Assembly (NCBI GenBank): GCA_964547415.1
Contig: CAZJNX010000076.1
Coordinates: 1-20,495 of the forward strand
Source of the DNA: CAZJNX01 sp964547415
Lineage (GTDB): Bacteria; Pseudomonadota; Alphaproteobacteria; Rhizobiales; Amorphaceae
Length of the DNA stretch: 20,495 bases
Direction of reading: 5' to 3'
The translations under genes were made by a program, and so were the position numbers. Shown here piece by piece: positions 14,479-20,495 of this stretch. Position 1 is the first letter of the stretch. Every line of letters begins with the position of its first letter. The notes under the pieces were generated by a model. The model ran no database searches, was not told where the DNA came from, and worked only from the letters and a program-made list of their open reading frames with translations.

Positions 14479-15026
14479 TGGCCGCGATCGAGCGCCTCCT
14501 CGGCCTCCTCGCCTCGGCGCTCATGCTGGTGGGCGGCCTCGCCCTCGTCGCCATGATGGTCCACGTGACGGTGGACGTGGTCGGCAAGTACTTCTTCAAC
14601 GCGCCCGTGCCGGTCACGCTCGAGATGGTCTCCAACTACTACATGGTGGCGGTGGTCTTCCTGCCGCTCGGCGCGGTGGAGCGGGCGGGCGGCAACATCC
14701 ACGTGGAGCTCGTGTACGCCGCCCTGCCGCGGCTCGGCCGCCGCCTCCTCGACGTCCTCGCCTACGGGCTGGGCGCCGTCTTCTTCTACCTCCTCACCAC
14801 GGCCACCTGGCGCGTCGCCGTCCGCAAGTTCGAGGTGGGCGAGTTCATCATGGGCTCGTACTCCGTCATCATCTGGCCGAGCCGGTTCCTGGTGCCCGTC
14901 GGCGCGTCGCTCATCACGGCGATGCTGGTGCTGAAGCTCGTGCGCAGCGCCGTCGCCCTCGTGCGCGCGGACCTCGACCCGGACCGGGTCTCCGCCGCGG
15001 CGCCCGCCGCCAAGACGACCCACTGA
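14478..15026 (+). CDS. TRAP transporter small membrane subunit (DctQ type)
   Basis: A 182-aa membrane protein with four hydrophobic spans at about 7-30, 47-66, 88-114 and 130-155, the standard DctQ topology. DVVGKYFFNAPVPVTLEMVSNYYMVAV (33-59) is the conserved segment between TM1 and TM2. With DctM it forms the integral membrane part of a tripartite ATP-independent periplasmic transporter that imports organic anions by ion symport. Start and stop overlap the ligase and DctM genes by 1 nt and 1 nt respectively, so all three are translated together. Substrate cannot be read from this subunit; the pathway context suggests the acid activated by the neighbouring ligase. Confidence 0.92.
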   Translation: MAAIERLLGLLASALMLVGGLALVAMMVHVTVDVVGKYFFNAPVPVTLEMVSNYYMVAVVFLPLGAVERAGGNIHVELVYAALPRLGRRLLDVLAYGLGAVFFYLLTTATWRVAVRKFEVGEFIMGSYSVIIWPSRFLVPVGASLITAMLVLKLVRSAVALVRADLDPDRVSAAAPAAKTTH

Positions 15027-16342
15027 TGGATTTCTCCCCGGAAACCATCGGCGGCATCGGGATCGTCGCCCTCCTCGCGCTCATCTTCCTGCGCGTGCCC
15101 ATCGGCGTCGCCCTCGGCATGGTCTCGGTCGTCGGCATCTGGTGGATCGTCGGCCCGCGCGCCGCCATCGGCATGATCGCCGAGATCCCGTACGACTTCA
15201 CGGCCCACTGGACGCTCTCGTCCGTGCCGATGTTCCTGCTCATGGGCTACTTCTGCTACCACGCGGGGTTGACGGACGGGCTCTTCCGCCTCGCCCGGCT
15301 GTGGCTGTCGTGGCTGCCGGGCGGGCTGTCGGTCGCCTCCATCGGCGGCTCGTCCATGTTCGCCGCCGTCACAGGCTCCTCGCTCGCCTGCACGGCGGCC
15401 ATGGGGCGGATCGCCGTCCCGGAGATGCTGAAGCGGGGCTACGACAAGGGCCTCGCCACCGGGACGATCGCCGCGGCCGGTACCATCGGATCCATGATCC
15501 CGCCGTCGATCCTCCTCATCATCTACGGCATCTTCGTCGAGCAGCCGATCAGCCAGCTCTTCCTCGCCGCCTTCGTGCCCGGCCTCCTGACGGCGCTCAT
15601 GTACGCCCTCATGGTGGTTGTGCGCTCGAAGCTCAACCCGGCCCTCGCCCCGCCGGTCGAGGAGAAGGTCACCCTCGGCGAGCGGCTGTGGGCGTTCCGG
15701 GACACCTGGCCCGTGGTCCTCCTCATCGTGGGCGTGTTCGGCGGGCTGTTCTCCGGCGCCTTCACGCCGACCGAGGCCGGCGCGGTCGGGGCGGCGCTCT
15801 CCTTCCTGATCGCGCTCGTGAAGCGCGCGCTCACCTTCGAGGTCTTCAAGTCGGCGATCGGCGAGACGCTGCGCTCCACCGCCGCCATCTTCGTGATCGC
15901 CATCGGGGCGCAGCTCCTCACCCGCTTCTTCGCCCTGTCCGGCGTGACGGAGATCCTCGCCGACTTCGTGGGCGGGCAGGGCTACTCTGAGCTCCAGGTG
16001 ATCCTGCTCATCTCGGTGGCGCTCGTCTTCCTCGGCATGCTGCTCGATCCGATCGGCATCATGCTCCTGTCGATCCCGATCCTCCTGCCCGTGCTCGAAA
16101 CGCAGGCGATCAACCTCATCTGGTTCGGGATCCTGATGGCGAAGTTCCTGGAGATCGGCTTCATCACGCCGCCGGTCGGCCTCAACGTGTTCGTGGTGAA
16201 GGGGATCGTCGGCGACCTCGTGCCCACCGACAAGATCTTCCGCGGCATCGCCTGGTTCGTGGCCATGGACGTCCTCGTGATCGCGCTCCTCATCGCCTTC
16301 CCGGGGATCGTCCTGTGGCTGCCCTCGCTCGTCGCGCCCTGA
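15026..16342 (+). CDS. TRAP transporter large membrane subunit (DctM type)
   Basis: A 438-aa transport subunit with many transmembrane helices throughout. Conserved DctM features include FLRVPIGVALGMVSVVGIW (16-34), SSVPMFLLMGYFCYHAGLTDGLFRLARLWL, GGLSVASIGGSSMFAAVTGSS, GTIAAAGTIGSMIPPSI (residues about 149-165), FSGAFTPTEAGAVGAALSF, and FLEIGFITPPVGLNVFVVKGI near the end. The ATG overlaps the DctQ stop. No periplasmic DctP-type receptor gene follows or precedes: the next gene is a crotonase. The receptor must be encoded elsewhere, or the system uses one from another locus. Confidence 0.95.
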   Translation: MDFSPETIGGIGIVALLALIFLRVPIGVALGMVSVVGIWWIVGPRAAIGMIAEIPYDFTAHWTLSSVPMFLLMGYFCYHAGLTDGLFRLARLWLSWLPGGLSVASIGGSSMFAAVTGSSLACTAAMGRIAVPEMLKRGYDKGLATGTIAAAGTIGSMIPPSILLIIYGIFVEQPISQLFLAAFVPGLLTALMYALMVVVRSKLNPALAPPVEEKVTLGERLWAFRDTWPVVLLIVGVFGGLFSGAFTPTEAGAVGAALSFLIALVKRALTFEVFKSAIGETLRSTAAIFVIAIGAQLLTRFFALSGVTEILADFVGGQGYSELQVILLISVALVFLGMLLDPIGIMLLSIPILLPVLETQAINLIWFGILMAKFLEIGFITPPVGLNVFVVKGIVGDLVPTDKIFRGIAWFVAMDVLVIALLIAFPGIVLWLPSLVAP

Positions 16343-16353
16343 CGGAGGAGAGG

Positions 16354-17127
16354 ATGGACGGTCCCGTATCGGTGACGCGCGCGGGGCGGGTGGCGGTGGT
16401 CACCCTGTCGGCCCCCGAGACCCGCAACGCGCTGACGCCCGCCATGCGCGAGGGGCTGCTCGCCGCCTTCGACCCGCTCGTGGCGGACGGGGCGGTGCGG
16501 GCGATCGTGCTCACCGGCGCGGGCGGCACGTTCTGCGCGGGCGGGGACCTGAAATCCATGCGGCCGGGGGAGCCGGCCTACGCGCGGGCGCGGCTCATGG
16601 CGGGCCACCGGCTCGTCCGCCTCCTGGCGGAGGGGCCGAAGCCGGTGATCGCGGCCGTCGAGGGGGCGGCGTTCGGGGGCGGCCTGTCCCTCGCCGCCCT
16701 CGCGGACTGGTGCGTCGCGGCGCGGGACGCCCGCTTCGGCGCCGTCTTCGGCAAGGTGGGGCTGATGCCGGACTACGGGATGCTGTGGTCGGTCCCCGCC
16801 CGGGTCGGCTACGCCCGGGCGAAGCGCCTCGCCATGCTCGCCGAGGTGCTCTCCGGCGAGGAGGCGGTCGCCATCGGCCTCGCCGACGCCCTCGCCGAAC
16901 CGGGCGAAGCGCTCGCCGCCGCCCTTGCCGAGGCCGAGCGGTACGCCGACGCGGCACCGCTCGCCGTCGCCGCCACGAAGGCCGCCTTCGCCCGCCTGCC
17001 GGGCCCCCTCGACACGGTGCTCGCCGAGGAGGTCGGCGGGCAGGCCGCGCTCATGGCGAGCGAGGACCACGCCGAGGCCCGCGCCGCCTTCCTGGAAAAG
17101 CGCCCACCGGCGTTCCGCGGCCGATGA
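16354..17127 (+). CDS. enoyl-CoA hydratase/isomerase (crotonase) family protein with a PaaG-type aspartate
   Basis: A 257-aa crotonase-fold enzyme acting on CoA thioesters. The oxyanion-hole loops are FCAGGDLKSM (60-69) and GAAFGGGLSLAALAD (104-118). The catalytic pair of glutamates of true enoyl-CoA hydratases is absent: the first position reads FGAVFGKVGLMPD and the second VGYARAKRLAMLAEVLSG. Asp140 in GLMPDYG stands where PaaG (1,2-epoxyphenylacetyl-CoA isomerase) and 4-chlorobenzoyl-CoA dehalogenase keep their catalytic Asp, so an isomerase role is more likely than simple hydration (inference). GGAGG and AGAGG directly before ATG 16354 fix the start; an in-frame ATG at 16315 lies inside dctM. 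The stop overlaps the next start (ATGA). Confidence 0.9.
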   Translation: MDGPVSVTRAGRVAVVTLSAPETRNALTPAMREGLLAAFDPLVADGAVRAIVLTGAGGTFCAGGDLKSMRPGEPAYARARLMAGHRLVRLLAEGPKPVIAAVEGAAFGGGLSLAALADWCVAARDARFGAVFGKVGLMPDYGMLWSVPARVGYARAKRLAMLAEVLSGEEAVAIGLADALAEPGEALAAALAEAERYADAAPLAVAATKAAFARLPGPLDTVLAEEVGGQAALMASEDHAEARAAFLEKRPPAFRGR

Positions 17128-19124
17128 GCGCCCTCCCCGCAGCCTCGGCCGCGCCACCCTTCCCGCGGCTTTCCGACCCGTTCGACCTCGCTGGGCTCCG
17201 TCTGGCGAACCGTCTCGTGATGGCGGCCATGGAGACCAACATGGCCGCCCCGGACGGGAGCGTCACGCCCGAGCTCGTCGCCTGGTACGCCGAGCGGGCG
17301 CGGGGCGGGGCGGGCATGGTGACGGTGGAGTTCACCTGCGTCGACCGGACCGAGGGCCTCGGCGCCGCACCCCAGCTCTCCCTCGATTCCCCGCACCTGA
17401 TCGGCGGTCACGCGCGCCTCGCCGAGGCGATCCGCGCGGGCGGGGCCCGCGCCTGCCTCCAGCTCCACCATGCCGGCCGGCAGACGACGCCGCGCATGAT
17501 CGGCGGGCGGCAACCCGTCGCGCCGAGCGCGTTTCAAAGCCCCATGTACCGCGTGGCCCCGCGCGCCCTCGAGGCGGGCGAGATCGAGCGGCTGGTCGAG
17601 GCGTTCGCCCGGGCCGCCGGCTGGGCCATCGGGGCGGGCTACGAGGCGATCGAGCTCCACGGCGCCCACGGCTACCTCCTCGGCCAGTTCCTGTCGCCCC
17701 ACACCAACCGGCGCGACGACGCCTGGGGCGGCGACGAGGCGCGCCGTCTCGCCTTCCCCGCCGCCGTCATCCGTGCGGTGAAGGACCGGGTCGGCGCGGC
17801 CGGGCCGCTGATCTACCGGATGTCGGCGGCCGAGTTCGTGCCGGGCGGGCTCGCCATCGAGGACACCGAGCGCCTCGCCCCCCACCTCGTCGCGGCGGGG
17901 GCCGACGCCATCCACGTCTCCACCGGCATCGCCGAGCGGATCGACACCAACGTGGACCCGATCTCCACGCCCGAGGGCTGGCGCCTGCCGTTCGCCCGCC
18001 GCATCCGCGCGGCGACCGGCGCGCCGGTGATCGGCGTCGGCGTCATCCGCCGGCCGGAGATGGCGGAGGCGGCCGTTGCGGAGGGGGACTGCGACCTCGT
18101 CGCCCTCGGCCGGGCGCTGATCGCCGACCCGCTGTGGCCGCAAAAGGCCCTCTCGGGCCAAGCGCGCACGATCCGCCCCTGCACGTCCTGCAACTGGTGC
18201 ATCGACCGTCTCGCCCGGATGGTCCCCGTCGGCTGCGCGGAGAACCCGCGGGCGGGGCGCGAGCGCGATCCGCCCCTGCCGCGGACGGGCGGCGGGCGCC
18301 GCGCCCTCGTGGTCGGCGGCGGGCCGGGGGGGATCGCGGCCGCCCTCCTCCTCGACGGCGCGGGCTTTTCCGTCACCCTGGCGGAGGCGCGGGCGGCGCT
18401 CGGCGGCGGCCTCGTCGCCTCGGCGAACCCGCCGGGCAAGGACAAGCTGTTCTGGTACCGGGACTACCTCGTCGCGCGCCTTGCGGACTCCGCGGTCACG
18501 GTCCTCGCCGGCACGCGGGTGGACGCCGCCTTCCTCGCGACCTTCGCGCCCGCGGTCCTCGTGGTCGCGACGGGCGCGCGGACCCGGCCGCGGGCGATCC
18601 CCGGAGCGGACCGCCCCCACGTGGCGGACGCCTACGACCTTCTCATGGAGGAGCCGCCAGCGCTGCCGGGGGAGGGGCCGGCGATCGTCTACGGCGGCGG
18701 GGAGACCGGGTGCGAGACGGCCGAGCTCCTCGCCCACCGGGGCGTCGCCGTCACCATCGTCACCCGCTCCCCGGCCCGGCGCATGGCGCGGGCGGCGGAA
18801 TTCGTCTACCGCCGCCGCCTGCTCCAGGCGATCGCCGACAACCCGCTCATTTCGGTGCGGGACAACACCCATCTCCTGTCGATCGGCGCGGACACGGTGG
18901 TCCTCGGCACGCATGAGGGGGAGGAGACGGTGCCCGCCCGCCTCGTCGTGCTCGCCCAGGGCCGCGACCCGGGCTCGGACCTCCTCGCCGCCGCCGCCGC
19001 CCGGAAGATCCCGGCGCGGGTGATCGGCGACGCCGCCGGCATCCGCCGCATCGGCGAGGCGGTGAACGAGGCCTACCTCGCCGTCCGCCACGTTCTCGAC
19101 GAACCCGTCGACCTTCCCTGCTGA
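17124..19124 (+). CDS. NADH:flavin oxidoreductase with Fe-S cluster (2,4-dienoyl-CoA reductase / TMADH family)
   Basis: A 666-aa three-cofactor flavoenzyme. The N-terminal Old Yellow Enzyme TIM barrel binds FMN (about 15-350), with LQLHHAGRQ (112-120), ELHGAHGYLLGQFLSPHTNRR (177-197), and VALGRALIADP (326-336). The [4Fe-4S] ligands are Cys353, 356, 359 and 371 (CTSCNWC then C after 11 residues). This CX2CX2C spacing matches trimethylamine dehydrogenase more than E. coli FadH (CX2CX3C). The FAD site is VVGGGPGGIAAA (396-407), the NAD(P) site IVYGGGETGCETAE (521-534) and the closing FAD motif VIGDAAGIRRIGEAVNEAY (633-651). In this operon reduction of a conjugated dienoyl-CoA or enoyl-CoA is the most likely job. 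It is the last gene of the rightward operon. Confidence 0.92.
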   Translation: MSALPAASAAPPFPRLSDPFDLAGLRLANRLVMAAMETNMAAPDGSVTPELVAWYAERARGGAGMVTVEFTCVDRTEGLGAAPQLSLDSPHLIGGHARLAEAIRAGGARACLQLHHAGRQTTPRMIGGRQPVAPSAFQSPMYRVAPRALEAGEIERLVEAFARAAGWAIGAGYEAIELHGAHGYLLGQFLSPHTNRRDDAWGGDEARRLAFPAAVIRAVKDRVGAAGPLIYRMSAAEFVPGGLAIEDTERLAPHLVAAGADAIHVSTGIAERIDTNVDPISTPEGWRLPFARRIRAATGAPVIGVGVIRRPEMAEAAVAEGDCDLVALGRALIADPLWPQKALSGQARTIRPCTSCNWCIDRLARMVPVGCAENPRAGRERDPPLPRTGGGRRALVVGGGPGGIAAALLLDGAGFSVTLAEARAALGGGLVASANPPGKDKLFWYRDYLVARLADSAVTVLAGTRVDAAFLATFAPAVLVVATGARTRPRAIPGADRPHVADAYDLLMEEPPALPGEGPAIVYGGGETGCETAELLAHRGVAVTIVTRSPARRMARAAEFVYRRRLLQAIADNPLISVRDNTHLLSIGADTVVLGTHEGEETVPARLVVLAQGRDPGSDLLAAAAARKIPARVIGDAAGIRRIGEAVNEAYLAVRHVLDEPVDLPC

Positions 19125-19134
19125 CCGTCCGCGG

Positions 19135-19150
19135 GACCGGCTCGCCGGTC
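19135..19150 (+). terminator. weak candidate terminator hairpin after the rightward catabolic operon
   Basis: GACCGG and CCGGTC (6-bp stem) enclose CTCG, 10 nt after the flavoenzyme stop. There is no T-run after it, so it is at best a weak or Rho-assisted end signal. Confidence 0.3.
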
Positions 19151-19325
19151 GGAACAGGTCTCCGAGCCGCCCGTCGCAGAGCCGCACGCCGACGCCTCGT
19201 CCGCCGCCGGCCCGTCGAGACGGACGATCGGCGGCCATGTCCCAACGGTCGACGCGGCAAGGCTCGGGTCGGACGCGTCGACGTCCGCCCACTCGGGGTG
19301 TGGGACGGGCCCCGGGCGTTCGGGG

Positions 19326-19537
19326 CCGCGTCGAGCGAGATGCGTTTCTGCTGCATCCGGACCGTGGAGAAGGCGTCCGCACCGGCCAGCGCGAACGGGA
19401 AGCCCGCGCCATGGTCGCCATGAAGACGGTCCGCCGAGGCGGGCGCGCGGCCCGGCACGGGCGCCCTGGCGCCCTCGTCCGCGTCGAGGGCGACCCGTCC
19501 CGCCTGCTTGCGGACGCCGGAGAAGACGCCCGCACCG
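19326..19537. repeat. diverged two-copy direct repeat
   Basis: Copies at about 19326-19384 and 19479-19537 align without gaps at about three bases in four; both begin CCGCGTCGAG and both contain GGAGAAG followed by CCGCACCG. Read on the minus strand, one frame gives similar peptides from the two copies: GADAFSTVRMQQKRISLDA and GAGVFSGVRKQAGRVALDA (11 of 19 identical). It may be an old tandem duplication in a lost gene, or a dispersed intergenic repeat. Confidence 0.45.
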
Positions 19538-19918
19538 CCGTGGCCGGGGAAGGAGCCCCGGTCGGGGCGGGGCTGCCGGCGCCCGGGGCGTCTTCGGCCG
19601 CGCCGTCCTCGCAGGACGTTCGGGCCGAAATGACGGCGTCGAGCCAGCGTGGGAAGGCGAACCGCATCGCCGAACGTCGCTCGGTTCCGGGACAGCCACC
19701 CGCCGTCCCGGACGGACCGCGCGGGGGAAGGCCTCGCCGCCCGTTGCGGTCGGGGGATAACGAAGCCCCGGCGCCGGACGGGGACGGCTCGCCTCCGCCC
19801 GGTCTTCGGCGGTTGCGGCGGAACCGGCGTGATCGCCGTCACGGATCGGCCCTTTGCGGCGTCGCGCGGGGGATCACGGCGTCCGGGTGGGGGCGCGTCC
19901 GTCGCTTGCCGGCCGAAC

Positions 19919-19950
19919 GAAAAGCGCCCCCGGCGTGGGCCGGGGGCGCT
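19919..19950 (-). terminator. intrinsic terminator of katG
   Basis: A perfect 12-bp stem, AGCGCCCCCGGC (19923-19934) and GCCGGGGGCGCT (19939-19950) with loop GTGG. Read leftward it is followed by TTTTCG, so it works on the minus strand, about 80 nt downstream of the katG stop. It matches a textbook Rho-independent terminator. Confidence 0.8.
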
Positions 19951-20031
19951 GGAGCGGTCGGCGGCGGCGGGCGCCGCCATGGCACGGACGTCGGGCGGGG
20001 CCGGACGGGCCGCGCCCGGGTCGGCCGGCGA

Positions 20032-20495
20032 TCAGGCGACGTCGAAGCGGTCCGCGTCCATCACCTTCGCCCAGGCCGCCACGAAGTCCTTCACGAACTT
20101 CCCGTGGTTATCGTCCTGGGCGTAGACCTCCGCGTAGGCCCGCAGGATCGAGTTGGAGCCGAACACCAGGTCGACCCGCGTCGCCGTCCACTTCGTCTCG
20201 CCCGTCTTGCGGTCGCGGATGTCGTAGAGGTTCTCCCCCGTCGGCACCCAGGAATAGCGCATGTCGGTCAGGTTGACGAAGAAGTCCGCCGTCAGCGCGC
20301 CTTCCCGCTCGGTGAACACGCCGTGCTTCGCACCGCCGTGGTTGGCGCCGAGGACGCGCATGCCGCCGACGAGGACCGTCATCTCCGGCGCGGTGAGCCC
20401 CATCAGCTGGGTGCGGTCGAGCATCAGCTCTTCCGGGGCGACGGCGTAGTCCTTCTTCAGCCAGTTGCGGTAGCCGTCGTGGATCGGCTCCAGCG
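20032..20495 (-). CDS. katG: catalase-peroxidase KatG, C-terminal end (5' part beyond window)
   Basis: The last 154 residues of a bifunctional catalase-peroxidase, the heme enzyme that removes hydrogen peroxide. The visible part is the end of the C-terminal, non-heme peroxidase-like domain: LTAPEMTVLVGGMRVLGAN, HGVFTEREGALTADFFVNLTDMRYSW, YDIRDRKTGETKWTATRVDLVFGSNSILRAYAEVYA and KFVKDFVAAWAKVMDADRFDVA. These match KatG of other proteobacteria nearly residue for residue. The frame runs without interruption to the right window edge, so the internal Met at 20424 is not the start. A strong terminator follows. The active-site heme domain is outside the window and cannot be checked. Confidence 0.96.
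   Translation of the reverse strand, partial: LEPIHDGYRNWLKKDYAVAPEELMLDRTQLMGLTAPEMTVLVGGMRVLGANHGGAKHGVFTEREGALTADFFVNLTDMRYSWVPTGENLYDIRDRKTGETKWTATRVDLVFGSNSILRAYAEVYAQDDNHGKFVKDFVAAWAKVMDADRFDVA

Larger units (their letters stand above)
19125..20031. other. gene-poor intergenic region
   Basis: About 900 bp between the flavoenzyme stop and the katG stop. Frames here are open on several strands only because of high G+C; translations are Arg/Pro/Gly-rich and lack domains, ribosome sites or conserved motifs. I see no tRNA, transposase or CRISPR. It does contain a diverged two-copy repeat (about 19326-19384 and 19479-19537) and the katG terminator hairpin (19919-19950). It could be a decayed gene remnant or hold a small RNA, but neither can be shown from the sequence. 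Confidence 0.6.

Noticed and set aside
19649..20125. Plus-strand open frame across the intergenic region into katG
   Set aside because: It overlaps the katG terminator and the 3' end of katG in antisense, has no ribosome site of note and encodes a low-complexity product.
1..20495. CRISPR arrays, tRNA or rRNA genes, insertion sequences, phage genes
   Set aside because: No regular short repeats with spacers, no cloverleaf or rRNA-like stretches, and no transposase or integrase motifs were seen on either strand.

Overview
This window comes from a bacterium of very high G+C (about 70% or more by eye). Genes are tightly packed with ATGA, GTGA and TGATG junctions, and GTG starts are common. Gene content (TRAP transporter, IpdAB-like and type III CoA-transferases, SCP2-type thiolase with a DUF35 partner, PhnCDE/PtxD) fits an alphaproteobacterium of the Rhizobiales or Rhodobacterales type. 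The genus cannot be settled from the sequence alone.

Region 1 (1-4420) is a phosphite uptake and oxidation locus. A leftward ABC transporter set (ATPase 2310-1546, binding protein 1464-574, permease from 530 off the left edge) is divergent from a rightward pair: an NAD-dependent dehydrogenase that aligns residue for residue with phosphite dehydrogenase PtxD (2502-3518), and a LysR regulator (3515-4420). This is the ptxABC / ptxDE gene set. The shared intergenic region carries an 18-bp inverted repeat (2415-2432) that is a good candidate operator for the regulator.

Region 2 (4458-6408, leftward) holds an orphan sensor histidine kinase and a secreted YHS-domain protein.

Region 3 (6528-19124) is a catabolic island built as two divergent operons from a shared control region at about 12650-12820. 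Leftward: DUF35 OB-fold protein, SCP2-type thiolase-like protein, double-hotdog MaoC hydratase, IpdA/IpdB-like CoA-transferase pair, type III CoA-transferase, then panC (pantothenate synthetase). Rightward: AMP-forming acyl-CoA ligase, TRAP small and large membrane subunits, a crotonase with a PaaG-type aspartate, and a FadH/TMADH-like Fe-S flavoenzyme. Together these suggest import of an organic acid, CoA activation, reduction and hydration of double bonds, retro-aldol or thiolytic cleavage and CoA recycling. Several enzymes lack the canonical catalytic residues of their superfamilies: the thiolase has no nucleophilic Cys, the DUF35 protein has no zinc-ribbon Cys, and the IpdB-like subunit has no ENG glutamate. 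That pattern points to a retro-aldolase and a CoA-dependent ring or C-C hydrolase, not to ordinary beta-oxidation.

Region 4 (19125-20031) is about 900 bp with no convincing gene. It contains a diverged two-copy repeat and a strong leftward intrinsic terminator that belongs to katG. Region 5 (20032-20495) is the C-terminal end of katG, running off the right edge.
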